The notes beneath the pieces were generated by a model that worked only from the letters and a program-made list of their open reading frames with translations, was not told the DNA's origin and made no database searches. A program made the position numbers and the translations under genes. From Pyrus communis (Eukaryota > Streptophyta > Magnoliopsida > Rosales > Rosaceae), in NCBI RefSeq assembly GCF_963583255.1, contig NC_084809.1, positions 8,720,215 to 8,784,214 on the forward strand: a stretch of DNA of 64,000 nucleotides, written 5' to 3'. Positions 20,890 to 33,725 of the stretch are shown one piece after another. Each line of letters starts with the position of its first letter. Within the stretch, counting starts at the first letter, position 1.

Positions 20890-23800
20890 TGACACACCCC
20901 GACCCAGAAAGTCCACTTGGACCCTGAATCGAGCTGTGCTGGTCGACACCTGGAAGGTGACGAAGCCATAAAATGTGATAGTGTGCAAAAAGTGAATAAA
21001 TTTGAATCTAAAAGTGTCTAAGTACCGGAGTGCGCTACGAGCGGGAGCGAACCCATTTCACACGCGATGTCAGAGCATAAGTAAGGTACAATAGTATGGG
21101 TAAGAATCATACCCTCAAAAATATCCATTAATACTAAGATTCACCACAGATTGTTGTCAATACGAACTCAGCAGCTAAAACCTGGAGGGCACCAAACAGA
21201 AGGTGTGAGTAAGCAATAAAACCAAGCTTCCCAAAGTTATTACCTCTCAAAAAGTAATGCCCTAATGTAAAACCCGTATCGTTTTCCATAAGACAGTACA
21301 ACATATATACATATATCCAAACCATACTCAGAAATGACCAAAACCACGGTTTGCCATTAACTCCACCATACATTAATAAGTAGGCCAAATGAACTAAATC
21401 AATACAAAGTGATATATCAGTCAGAGTCATCTAAAATGACTTGTACAACTTATCCGTATCTCATCAATCATGGCTAGCATATAAGTCGGAGTCACCTCTA
21501 GTGACATGTACGACTTATCCATATCTTATCAATCCTGGCTAGCATATAAGTCGGAGTCACCTATAGTGACCTGTACGACTTATTCAGATCTCATCAATCC
21601 TGGCTAGCATATAAGTCGGAGTCACCTATAGTGACCTGTACGACTTATCCATATCTCATCAATCATGGCTAGCATATAAGTCGGAGTCACCTATAGTGAC
21701 CTGTACGACTTATCCAGATCTCATCAATCCTGACTAGCATATAAGTCGGAGTCACCTATAGTGACCTGTACGACTTATCCAGATCTCATCAATCCTGGCT
21801 AGCATATAAGTCGGAGTCACCTATAGTGACCTGTACGACTTATCCAGATCTCATCAATCCTGGCTAGCATATAAGTCGGAGTCACCTATAGTGACCTGTA
21901 CGACTTATCCATATCTCATCAATCCTGGCTAGCATATAAGTCGGAGTCACCTATAGTGACCTGTACGACTTATCCATATCTCATCAATCCTGGCTAGCAT
22001 ATAGCTCAATAAGTATACCTGCACACGAGTCGGAACCACCTAAAGTGGTCTGTACGACAGGACTGGGTGTAAATAATTAAGCTCAAGTGCTACGATCACG
22101 TGAAGACTGGGTGAATAATCGCGGGTCACCTACGAGTCGGAACCACCTAAAGTGGTCTGTACGACAGGACTGTGCACCTACCTTGAATCCAAGGTGAGCA
22201 TAAGGTGCGGGAGGTGAACATCACGTGAAGGACTGTGCCCTGGCCACGGGCGGGAGCACTAACACCGGGGTGCAGGTTTATGAGCTCTCAATGCATCTCA
22301 ATATAACATGTGCAACTCATGGCAACCAGTACGACAATATCGAAGTTGCCTAACACATAACTGTAGTCGTGCTATAACGCAATCGATTCAACTAGCACCA
22401 TAAACTCACCTGAACTTACCTGGGTGTCCTGAGTTCACCTTTGCACTTGAAAGCATTCCCAAGTAATATACATATTGATATACTATGATGCAATCTAATA
22501 CTCAACCATGTCGTAGCATGTTCAATTATAAACAATACAGTGAGAAGTGTACAATCAATAACGCCTTACTCCCAAACTACTTATTTTCAGGGATAATTAT
22601 CCATGACGACCCAATTAACACTAATTTAGCTAACTAATTCATAAAACTAAAACTTGCCTTTACCAATTTCCTTCGCCTTACTCAATTTCCCAAGCAAGGC
22701 TTTTGTCTCAAATATTTTATGGCTGCATCTAACGTCTCGTTAGACTGCCTACGTACCCTAAATAGGGATCAAGCCATTCGTAGTTCATATCGTACTTCAA
22801 GCATTCACAATAATTATATATGAAAGTAATATACCTAATCAATTTAAAAGTGTCGATAGAACTCTCAATAATATGTACGATAAAAAGGAAAAGATCCACT
22901 TACTTGGAGTCCACGCTATGATTCTCTAGCGCACACATCGAGGCGTCTTGAATGATCGGTCCCTGTGACCAATTATCAAATCACATCTCAGAAATCTTAT
23001 CCGAAGAGTACGTAATTCACATAAACACAACCTCAATGACATTCTAAAATAGTTTTGATACACATTGACCACAAGTCAACCGTCGATCAAAGATCGTCGG
23101 TAGGGTTTACAACCCTGTATAACTTAACCCGGAAGATCCGCATATCAGATTTCCAATCCGCAACTCCCAACGATCCACAATATGTTTCAAGAATAACATA
23201 CTAAAATTTCATTATGATCCAACGGTCAGATCTCCGCCAATTGCCTAAAACAAGTGGCCATGGACATTTATTTTACTAACTTACAAATCCAATTCAGGAA
23301 GATCCGTAAGTCGGATTCCCGATCTGTAAATTCCTATAATTTTAAAATATTACGTATTATAATATATCCCATTTTGGTGACGATCCAACGGTCGGATCAT
23401 CGATTCACATTTCTATCAAGTAACGTATCGTAACGAATTTAGGTTCCAACTATCAACCTACGTCATTCAAATGACAAAACTGAATTCAAGACATTTGACA
23501 TAGCCTAAAAATAGCATTGGCGGCCCACTGGCCACGCGCCGCCGCACGCGCCGCCGCGGGTGGCGGTCGGCCGCCCCGACTCGCCGGAAAATTCAACTAT
23601 TTCCAAAAATTCTCAAACTTCACAGAAATGAAGATCTCAGTGAGTGGAGCAACTTTCATACCTGCCACGAAGTCCAAAAGTGGACGGAAGATGGTCAATT
23701 TTGCCCACGAAGCCGGCGGATGCCTAAAACTTCCCGACGTCGATTCGTCGTCTACGGTGGTCCAACGGGGTCAAGGTTGGTTGGGTTTTGCTCCTGGGAT

Positions 23801-24372
23801 GATGGGCTACAAAGCCCAAGTGGTGGAATCGGCCATTGCTTTGCCGATTTGCCGGAAAATCGAAAAGGGTGGCCGGAGCACCATTGATTTTCGTCAACTT
23901 TCGTGGCCTCAAACCGCCTCATACCATGGTCAATCAAGGTGATTCTTGGGTGGGTTTTGTAGAGGGGAATGAGAGCTTCAAGATGGTGGTGGTGGCATCG
24001 AAAAACTCCACCGGAGTTGGCTGGAATCGGCCTTGGAAGATGTGTGGTCGCGGGTTAGAAAAACCCACGGGAAAACTTCTTTTTTTTTTTTTTTTTTTTT
24101 TTCTTCTTTCTCTTTCCCCATTTCTGATTGGGCTTCACCTTAAATAACCAATTTCGAACGTCCGTAACTGTATCGTTATAATCCGGACTCGCAAACGGCT
24201 TTCGCCTATGCGTTCACATCCACAAGTATTACGAGAATATGTTAAAAGAATAAATCATACGTCTCTCTAGACGATGGTCAACGGAAGTCAAAGTCCTTGC
24301 CTCTAGGGCAATTTCGTAAATTCACGCTTTTAAAATAAAATAAAAACGTAAAATTTGGAACGGGTTGTCACA
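20890..24372 (-). mobile_element. 3.5-kb TG...CA element with 5-bp duplication, probable solo LTR or LARD
   Basis: It starts TGACACACCCCGACCC and ends GGGTTGTCACA, flanked by CAGAT on both sides (20885-20889 and 24373-24377), the target-duplication size of LTR elements. Read on the minus strand it starts TGTGACAACCCG and ends GGGTCGGGGTGTGTCA, a common plant LTR end style. No convincing coding capacity, primer site or purine tract was found. It contains the nine-unit hairpin array at 21424-22008 and a GC-rich block near 23520-23580. It is either an unusually long solo LTR or a deletion derivative. Confidence 0.65.
21424..22008. repeat. Nine tandem 65-bp units, each with a nested hairpin
   Basis: Units start at 21424, 21489, 21554, 21619, 21684, 21749, 21814, 21879 and 21944, with exact 65-bp spacing. 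Each carries AGTCGGAGTCACCTATAGTG-type sequence whose inner arms GTCAC/GTGAC and outer arms AGTCG/CGACT can pair. Unit 1 is the most diverged. Two extra diverged hairpins outside the array are at 22028-22058 and 22135-22165. Confidence 0.9.
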
Positions 24373-25637
24373 CAGATACATTCTCAAATCAACGAAAACA
24401 GAATGTACGCATATAAGTTTAAAAATGGATTAAAAAAATTTTAATTGATTTTATATTAAAAAATTGGGTACATTTTATATAAAAAATTTGTACATTTTAT
24501 ATTTTAAAAATGGTACATTTTACATATAACAAATTGGTCTATTTTAGAATTGGTACATTTAAGATTAAAAAATTTGAAAATTATATGAATGGGTACATTT
24601 AAGATTAAAAAATTGAGAATCTTTTTATAAAAAACTAAGGGGTACAAACTTATATTAATTTATTTATTTCTTTGAAATGTTTGAATTGAAAAATAATTAG
24701 GACTTTAATGAGTATTAAAACCCTAAATCAATTATTAATTTTTTATTTAAAAAAAATGTAATAAACATATAAATTCATTATCACATTAATGCTAGGGACT
24801 TCAATTAAAATTTGAAAACTAATAAAATTTCAGTCAATGAACATTAGTAACTAGAGATCAGATACTAATTTTTCCTACAAATAAATTGAAAGATTATACA
24901 AATGGACTAACAGGCAGCAGGTACAAGCACTTTTGTGATAATTAATCAAAAGCCTAAAATGTAACCAAAAGGAGACCTAAAAACACTGTGTAAACATGTG
25001 CAAAATTCACATGCACTAAACACATAGAAAACGACCGATATACGTACACTGCATTGAACATGCTGCTTATCCCCTCCCGGCCCCCTTCTGTCCAAATGCG
25101 CTTTTCCATCTGCAAATGAGCAAAGATTTCAGTGAGACCAAAAAAGCAAACTCTTTGCTTAATCTGAATTTGGTAAAAGTGCATGGGTTCCACACCAATA
25201 ACACCAATAAAGTTGTAGCTTTATTCTCCTTTTAGGCTTACACGATTGGTTTTCATCTAAAGATACGGTTTCTTGTGCAATCTATATGTCCAATTAGGAG
25301 CCATATGTCGTCTTGTAGAATTTTTTTCAAAACCCTAGTTATTATTTAGCCTTTTTCAGCCTTTAGCCTTTATAGGTCCTCATATGTGTTTGCACCAATT
25401 CTAGCAATATTAGGTACATGTTATTTTCAAGATCATGGCCCATGATATACCAAAGATCTATGCCCTGTGATATGGCAAAACTATGTGCCGACTGGGAGCC
25501 TACCCGTATCACTATATATATCAATTATATTGTATTCTAAGTTGCACCAAGTTTTTAAAGCTCATCTGCTCTTGCTTTTTTTTATTGTTCTTCACTTTGT
25601 GCACCTTTTCAGCTCCGTTTTTATATTATACATATAT
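24373..25637. other. Intergenic region upstream of the acidic-protein gene
   Basis: From 24440 to 24660 there are several diverged copies of GGTACATTTTATAT / AAAATTGGTACATTTA words, an AT-rich minisatellite-like stretch. No gene is recognised. A TATATATA box near 25513 lies about 125 bp before the start codon at 25638 and may serve that gene. Confidence 0.4.
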
Positions 25638-26087
25638 ATGGCCTCCGATAATATTTCAGAAAGCATGCAGTTTGTTCTTGGGACAGATGAGTTCGAAGAT
25701 TTTGAAGTCACAGAAGTTGATGGGGCCCTTCTCCGGGATTTGCTTGAGGAGGAGGAGGAGGAGGAGGAGGAGAATAACGAGAAACTAGGGTTTGTAGTGC
25801 AGTCATCAGTGGGTGCCGATGAGGCCAATAATATGACGACAGATGGTGGGCAGGTTTCATTGGAGCATGATGGAATTGAAATCTGCTTCCCTGACTCAAA
25901 GTGGGAAGATATAGATATGGTGGAGACTGACCTATTATATGAAATGGGAGCTTGGTTCAGAGATGATGACATGGTGTGGATGGTTGATTTTGGTTCTAGT
26001 ATTGGAGATTATGCACAATTGCAGCACAGTGGTTTTGGAGGCTCCTACAAGGAAATAACTTACAATTGCTTGTGGGAAGATAATTGA
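25638..26087 (+). CDS. Small acidic protein of unknown function
   Basis: A 149-residue single-exon ORF. ATG 25638 (MASDNISESMQFVLG) is preferred over the in-frame upstream ATG at 25467, because the upstream extension is hydrophobic, lies over the TATA-rich region and looks like leader sequence. The protein is very acidic: VDGALLRDLLEE is followed by a run of nine Glu, then DSKWEDIDMVETDLLYEMG, WFRDDDMVWMVDF and a C-terminal CLWEDN. The repeated W-[ED]-D and LLEEL-like patches look like short acidic interaction motifs, such as an activation domain. I do not recognise a named family. Codon use and the good start context suggest a real gene. Confidence 0.6.
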   Translation: MASDNISESMQFVLGTDEFEDFEVTEVDGALLRDLLEEEEEEEEENNEKLGFVVQSSVGADEANNMTTDGGQVSLEHDGIEICFPDSKWEDIDMVETDLLYEMGAWFRDDDMVWMVDFGSSIGDYAQLQHSGFGGSYKEITYNCLWEDN

Positions 26088-28936
26088 ATAATTATATACA
26101 AGTATATATGAATATGTAGGGGGGATAATTAGCTAGAAATGTAAAAGAATTGATTTATGGACCAAATTAACCGCCCATGTATGCCATTCCTGGCTATATA
26201 TGCATGCATGTCACCAGTTATTAGAATATTAACTTACTGCCATCTTTAAAACGAATAATTAAGTATAGACCCAGTGTATTGTTTCCATTTAGGGTATTTT
26301 TTTTTTTCCATCCCTTTAGGGTATGTTTACTTTCATAAAAAAGAATGGAAATATAAAAGAATAGAGATATGAAGGATTCTGTATAGGGATGGACAACCCC
26401 TCCCCCATGGTCTCATACCTTCACTTTTCAGGCATGAGTTACTCATCAGCATTTTTTTTTTTCTTTTCTATTCTTTGGTTGTTAGCTGGTAAATGCGTGA
26501 ATGAGAATCATACTTTTTCTTTCAAATCCTTGATTGTTAGTGACACAAGAATGAGAATAATAAAAATTCCTTACAAATCCATTACCTCATAATAATTTCT
26601 AGGTACTCAGTAACGGAACTATGCCGAAAAAAGAAAAGAAAAAAAAAAGTGAAAAAAGAGCTTTTCGAGTGTCTATAGAGTAATTTTAATGGTGCAAAAT
26701 TCTAATTAGTTATGCTAAGCCCTGATTAATTATGCTCAGGCATATGCATTTCAATAGGAAGATGACACTACAACTTTTGAACGTCAAACCGTTCATATTG
26801 TCAACTGATTTTATGAGATAATTAATAGATTTTATCATTTCTGTTTACTTTTCTTTTCTTTAATAAGGACTTAAAAGTCAGTTAGGGTATTAGTGGTCAT
26901 TTACTTGGCCTTTTCAACCGTAGTGTGTCAGTTATACAAGGAGATTATTGCTCCTTATTGGATTATTTAACCATCAAACACATCATATTGGAAAAGAAGG
27001 CTAGGCTAAGGGCTACTTTAGAGTTTATTCTTTTTTTTTTTTTCCTTCTTTCTAGAGCTACAATATTGCTTAATGATGAATACTTCAAGGCATTGTTATT
27101 ATCAAGTTTTTCACTTGTATTGAGTATTTTTTGTTATTCGTAATGTGTTTGATTTTTATTCAGATGCTTGATCATCATTAGGCTTTAATTAAGTTGATTT
27201 GATGTAAATTAGAATAGATATCATACTTAACTTGGGTTTTAGCTTCTTGTCATCGATACCATGAATTCCCATTTGTAGATGCCATGCTATTAGGGTTTGT
27301 GTGATGTTCCAATGATTTTTCATAGCGCTTAATGGGTTCTTACTTGTTTAAATTCGTCTGGATGCCATTGATAATTGACACGTAAGGTTACTTTTGATGC
27401 AACTAGATGTCATGTCACGTAGAATTTGTTTCAATTTTGTTGGTAAGATTTTTAGAATCGATTCGATCTTTCTGGGATGATATTTATGCTTATTTGTCAT
27501 GCTATCATCTGATTCGTAAACTTGCAAGCACCAAAATTCAAAACTTAATGAAGTTAATTTTGGTTATCATATCGAATTATGAGTATAAATTCAGGGAATC
27601 CATCTAATGAAGATTACATAGCTGTTAGTTTCGACTACACCAGTTTAGAAACCGAACACAGTACCAACCCAAATGGAGTCAGTAGATACGTATGGATTTT
27701 GTGTGCAAGAATACATTTGATGTGGTGAAGGAGCACGTCTTATTTACTCAAATTCAATGAGGAATGCATTCTCGTGAAGAAATTAGCAATCAAGTTATGC
27801 TTTATGGGCAGTCTTAAACCTCAAATTCAAACTTTAAATATTCAATAAAGTGGTTTTCAATTTATTACTTTAGTTTTTTATTTTCAGTTCTGAAAACTGT
27901 GGTTTTTCATCCTCGTTAAAATTTTGTTTATTCGTCATTACATGCCCATTGCATCCCCGACTTATGATATATGTGGTATTTTATGATGTTTACTTGTCTC
28001 TTATATATGCATTCCCGGGTTATTTTCTAAAGTATATTAACAAACGATATTTTATACACTAAAGGGGTGGGGAAGTGGGCTAAGCCTCACAATGGGCTAG
28101 CAATAATGTGATTCAAATTCACTTTTAGCGAGTATCGAACTTAAGACCTCTTACTTACAAGTGAAGAGAAATATTACTAGACTATAGTACTAAGTGGCAA
28201 CCATCAATGATACTGAGATGTAAATTTTCGTCAATATTTATGTGAAACCTCGTCATGTGGTGAAAAACGAACATTTAAAGCACAGGGGCATGTAGTTGTA
28301 ACTAGATTTGTCTAATGTATACATATTGTAAATGATAAACTAAACCCTAACAGTATTAAGTGGATTAGTCAAATAAGTCAATCAAATGGTTGGAGGTTTT
28401 TTAACCTAAGAGTTAGGCAAAAAAAATTGAATAAAAGAAAAAAAACCACCACAATCTGTGGGCACAAAACATTATTCTCATGATAGCTTGAGGTGCATAC
28501 TTAAGCTAAGTTCCAAGGGCTGTGCCTTGCACCTTACGGCACTAGGACCACACTTGAAAACAAAGGGACTTACTCTTAACAGCAAATTCGGTACATAACT
28601 AACACCAACTTGGATTTGAAAGATAACCAAATGGAAATATGAGCAAGATTTTCACACAAATCAAGTTTATTTAACAGAAGATTACAATGTACAACAAGAA
28701 CTGCTTCCCTAATACAAAAACGTATAGAAGGTATAGTTGTGATTCATCGGTCTTCTTCTCTAGTGTATGAAATAAGTTATTAATCACGACCCCCGCTTGA
28801 ATATTCTGGCTGGAAACAAATCCATCAGGTGAATTCTGAATTTGAGTTAGCCTACTAGCGGTATTTGTATGCAAGGTGAACTCTGAATTCGTTTTAAGAC
28901 TATTTGTGGTATGCAAATGCGGAACTTCTGATATTG
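26088..28936. other. Intergenic region with repeat debris
   Basis: No gene recognised. Short open frames at 26925-27143 and 27407-27607 have no family resemblance. Positions 28080-28200 (GGGCTAAGCCTCACAATG, CTTACAAGTGAAGAGAA, CTATAGTACTAAGTGGCAA) are the inverted counterpart of 18405-18535, a dispersed short repeat. Poly-T runs occur near 26297, 26449 and 27030. Confidence 0.4.
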
Positions 28937-31900
28937 TCAAGATGCAGAGTTTTGTAAGTCAGCCTCATTTGATCCAATAGAGAACTTGGCTATGAAAAAC
29001 CCTATTGTATCAAGCGAGGACGATGGATCAAACCTCTGAAAGAGTTCTTCCTCCCCGGGTCTCAGCCACTCCCTGTGAGGCCAAGCAGATCAACTGGTTA
29101 TTTAAGGTTTGTTAATGAGTGTAAACAATTACATAGGGCTTAGATAGGAACTTACTCTGTATATCCATCGGGAAATTCAAAACGACCAACAAGACCAGGT
29201 CCTCCAATTCTTGGGTGCTGAAGTTCAAAGTAAACAGAAAATGAAAAGATTAGGAGGCTGTGATGTTTTTCCTTCCTCATTGTTATGGAAAATTTGAGAA
29301 ATTCAAAAAACTAAATTGCATAGACCTCCAATAAACTATTCGAACCAAATCTGTGGTGCCAAGGAGAGGAATTTTTATGTATCCAAAGCATATCGAACCA
29401 CAGCTTCATTCTCTCCAGGATTTATGGTGCATCTGGAGAAGAGAACAATATAGAAAGTTCAGTTCAATGGTAGGGCGATGCCAGTGCAAGAATAAAGATT
29501 AGTTTCTTCCATGCGCACTAAAATGCAAACTATATGCCATTGACATATTGCTGGCTGAATTATTTACGGAAGGTTAGATTGAAAACTTAAAAAAAAAAAC
29601 AAAAACAATCTTTCGTAAATGACCAACTTGACTGAAGCTGCATATACAATCAAAGACTCAAATTGTCAAGAAAACTTTGTGACTACCCTGGAGAGATTTT
29701 GTTTCAAATCATGTAAAATCCACAAACGAGAAAAAGATAAGACCAGAAAAATAAAGAAAAGTGAAGGAGATGAACACGGATATACAGTTTAAAAAGATAG
29801 CACCAATGATTTAACCATATTTTCTTCTTCCAAAAATGAACCAATGATGTAACTTATGATCAAAGTCAAGAAACCTTTCATACTGGAATTCTTATCAATT
29901 AATGCTCACTAACACTATGAACAAGAGGAGGCATATTTACTAACGTTGAATACACGAGAACTCCACCTGGGCAAACTAGCTGAACAGCCTGATCAAGCAT
30001 TCTTCTTTGGTATGTCGCATGCTTTCTCATGGATTCAATTGTTTCCTGGAATAAGCAACTAACTTTATCAAACACTTAAGATACCTTACTTGAACCGAAA
30101 TACCTTGTAGATACATCCACACATAAGACATTAACAAGACAAGAAGGCATTAAAAGTAATAAGAACAACCAATAAACAAAAAGAAAAAGAAAAAAAATAC
30201 TGAAAACACGTAATTTTTTTATCAGATTATGGTACCTCTCCAGCAAATAGTTGACGTCTTAAACCAAGGGCAGAACAGGGTGCATCCAGAAGAACTTGAT
30301 CAAAGCTTTTGGGAGCAAAGCCTTTTGACTTCTCAACCCTACCACCCACGCTCTGATTTCTTCCTGGGCCATTCCGTTTTCTTCGGATTTCCTTCCTGAT
30401 AGCAGCTTTTGCTAATGTAAGTTGTCTCATTCGCCTTTTCATTGCTAACTAAAACATTTAGTTGATTAGAATTTCAACTCTAATATTGGAAAAAAGCATT
30501 TGCCATTCACATAATAAAAATTGAACAGGCTAGAACCGTAGCATCAGTGTGGAAAAGAAAACTACATGTAGAAGACAAGTTCTAAAGAATTTTTTTCACA
30601 TTATTCCACAAGCTAAAGCCTAAAGGTGGTTTTCAGAGAGAGAAACTCCTGAAAGGAGGGGGCAGGGTAGGGGGTGGGGGGGAGGCTATGTAGGATTCAC
30701 AATCCCAACCCACAAATCGAGACATCAGAGGTCTTATATATTCCAACAAAATGAAAACTATAACTCAACCTTAAGTACAAGCCCAGGGATATGGAATCTA
30801 TTTCAATTTTAAAAATATAGTTTGAACTTCCAAAACACAACATTAAGTTAGAATTCATAAGGTCAAAAATATTGCAAGTATAGTTTATGACCTTGTTCAC
30901 AAATTAAAAGCATTATGAACTATCATACTGATTCCAACAAGTTCTTGTTCCCAACTATCAGAAACAGAAGACAGGGCAGATCCATGAAAATTGTTCTCAT
31001 GTACACACATGAGGAAGATTACCTACCACTTTTCTTGAAATCCTTCTCAGCATTCAACCTTTAAGTAACCGATTCAAGATTCTCCAATTCTTGAAATCCT
31101 TCATAAGAAGTGCAATTGCAGTTGTTTTCCCTCCTGGTGCAGCACACAAGTCTAATATGCGTTCACCTTTTTGAGGATCTAAGAAACACAAGAGTAATAA
31201 GAAAATCACCTATTAAAAAGTTCATTAAATGCTCTAAGATGATCGCAGTAAGTAACAGCTAGCTGATTCCTATGGAAGGAAGCATCCATCACAATTATAA
31301 TAAGATCATATGAATAATACAAATAAAGAAAAACCATGATACAGATACTACTTTGCAGAAACTGAAAAGCTAATGTAGTTATTGTGGTTTTGACAGAATG
31401 AGACACAATCCTAAAAGAGGAAACAACAACATATGGAGATTGATCACGGTAATGGGTACCTAGTGCATGAGCAACAATAATGCTTGGCAGATTTTGAAGA
31501 AATATTTCCTCCTCAAGCACATCTAGAAACCAAGACAAAAGATGGAGTTATAGCAGAATGCAAAATAAATTAAATAACTATTACAATAGAACCAAAACCA
31601 TGAAAGAACAAGCAACTACTCATCAATTAGGTAACAAACAAAAAGATAGACATCAGATAAAAGAAAATCAAAGTTCCCTCATTAACGACCCATGTCAGCT
31701 ACTAAAGAGAATCTTCCACTCTATAAAGTAAAAATCTACACTAAATTTTCAAAGTAATATTATATTATATGCAACAATGAATGGAGAAAAAAGCATGAAT
31801 TGAAGCTCATTGAAAAACTTGATATACTAGAGGAGAAATGCAACAGCTTCAGGTGGCGTGATATACATTAGCAGAGAACTAGGATTCTACTCTTATATGA

Positions 31901-32961
31901 ACCATACCATGTAAAGAAGGAAGATTAAAAACTCTGACACTCATATCCACAGCAAGCCCTTCCATAACACAGAAAATCCCGGCCCTTGACAGCGTTGCTC
32001 TTCCTTTGCCGATATACAGCCCACCTCGTTCAAGATGATAAGGATCTAAAACATCATTTAAAAGAATCATCTATCAACCTACAGTCGTTTAAACAAAGTC
32101 ACAATCTTTGTGATCCAGTCTTCAATCCCACACAATGAACAAATACACTACTCACCTGTCTCTGAACCTTGCGGCACAGTCCCTCGGGTGATCCCAACGA
32201 CACATCCACCATCAGCACCGGGCTGCTGAACCGCAACTGAAACCGCCACAATATCCCCTTTCTCGACATGAGCAGTGCAACCCAGTACACCAGGAACATA
32301 CACCTACGTGTCAAAAACCCCCCAAAACAACCTCCTTCATCCACCACTGAGTAACCAAAGCAAATAATTTCTCGAAAGAAATTTGAAAAATGCTAACCTG
32401 GGCACCTCGAAGAACTGCCTCGGCACATTTCCGGCTCACAAGAACCTCTTTCGGAGGCTTCCCATCTGCAGCACAGCTATAATCAATGGCCTGCGGGCCC
32501 GAACCCTTCACAAACAGAACATAGTCCATCCCTCCCACTTCACACTTGGAAATGTCAGCTCCTTTTTCTTTCAGAACCGTCCTCAGCTTCTCAATGGCCG
32601 CATCCGGCGTCGACTTCAGCGTGTTCACGCGTATGCAGGAGTAGCAAGACGGCCGCCTGATCAAACCCAACAAACAAAAACAACAGAAATCATGAGAAAA
32701 ATGAAATGCATCATTGAAATTGAAGAGAGAGAGAGAGACATAGAGGGAGGGAGGGAGGGAGAGAGAGGGGTACGTTAGTGCATCGGAGATGCGGGAGAAA
32801 TGGTGGGGTCCGTAGGCGTTGGAGAAGTAACTTTCGAGGTCGGCGTTCCAGCGGAGAGTTGGGTTGTAAGAGTAGCGCTCTGGTAAATCGTCCATGATTT
32901 TGCGGTGCTTGGGGTTGAAGGTGGTGATGGTTCTGAGCAAGTTGCTAGCTTTCTTCTTCAT
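28937..32961 (-). pseudogene. NSUN6-type RNA (cytosine-5)-methyltransferase, decayed
   Basis: NOL1/NOP2/Sun-family enzymes methylate cytosine-5 in RNA; NSUN6-type ones have an inserted PUA domain. Readable exons: 32961-32774 (start 32961, or MDDLPERYSYNP at 32895), 32656-32398, 32303-32156 (PUA-like, VYVPGVLGCTAHVEKGD), 32045-31908, 31522-31460, 31178 to about 31096 (SAM motif [11 protein letters not shown]), 30442-30236 (DAPCSALGLR), 30045-29945, 29432 to about 29360 (with the previous exon forming YSTCTINPGENE), 29217-29156 and 29072-28937. Defects: the exon following LLMKD that should carry the ADRS-type SAM-binding motif is missing; ALDT is followed by TAA where a Tyr codon is expected (near 29386); and the donor site after LAPQ reads ATTTGG instead of GT. 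Three independent lesions argue for a pseudogene. Confidence 0.85.
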
Positions 32962-33725
32962 TCAAGGAGGCGGAAGCAGCAGCAGCACCACCACCACCAT
33001 TTTTGTTTGAGTTGCAGAAGCTCGGGGGTTCCGGCAATCGGGCTTTTGGGGTTTTTGGTGGGAAACTGGGCCGGGGATAAACCTTTTCTGTAAGCGAGAT
33101 TTTGGGCTTGGGGTAATGTTGGCCTGTTTGACGCCCCACAAAAGGAAGGTTGTAAGGTGTGATAATGTAGGCACAAAGTTGCAATCTTTTAATACAAATA
33201 ATCAGGAATTGTTGCGTACACTTCAAAATTCTCGATTTGCATTCTAAACTTTCATATTTAAAGGGAAAAATACTTGTGAAAATGTGAAAAAAATGAGATT
33301 TTTTTTAATGCTAATAACAACTTTTTAAATTTAATTAAAATTAAAAAAAAAATCGTTTAAGCTCTGCCTAAACGCTTAAATGCTAGATCTCTACCCATCA
33401 CCAATTAGCGCCTAACATTTTAAGAACATTCCATAAAATAGCGTCCAACATAAGTAGGTGACGCAATTATTCGGTGATTCAATGATTAAGTGGAATGCTT
33501 TGGCCACTATTAGTGAGTAGGACACAAAACACAACTCAACTCGGTTAAGCCATCGCTTTCACTTCCCCTCCTCGGAATTGGCGCGCAAACCAATTACCGT
33601 CCTCGCTGATCTTATCTAATCAATACCCCTTAAAACACGCACACACAAGACACAACCACCAAATCGCTCAATCGATTTCATCGCTGCGTCCACCACTCCC
33701 TGACACCCACTACGATTCAAGACAA
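32962..33725. other. Divergent intergenic region between NSUN pseudogene and ETHE1-type gene
   Basis: About 760 bp. The first part (32975-33000) has a GCAGCAGCAGCACCACCACC trinucleotide run. The part before 33725 is pyrimidine-rich and likely holds the 5' UTR and promoter of the plus-strand gene. I see no clear TATA box. Confidence 0.4.

Noticed and set aside
23517..23942. 141-codon plus-strand ORF in GC-rich sequence
   Set aside because: Inside the 3.5-kb TG...CA element; amino-acid composition follows base composition and overlapping frames are open too. No domain seen.
20890..24372. Helitron or CACTA interpretation of the 3.5-kb element
   Set aside because: Helitrons leave no target duplication and end in CTRR, and CACTA elements leave 3 bp. 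Here a 5-bp duplication and TG...CA ends point to an LTR-type integration.
28671..28940. 89-codon minus-strand ORF just downstream of the NSUN pseudogene
   Set aside because: Overlaps the pseudogene stop in another frame and has no recognisable family.
32311..32347. Extension of the NSUN exon reading past the 32398 donor
   Set aside because: It is intron read-through; the donor CAG|GTTAGC and the next exon VYVPGVLG fit the family.
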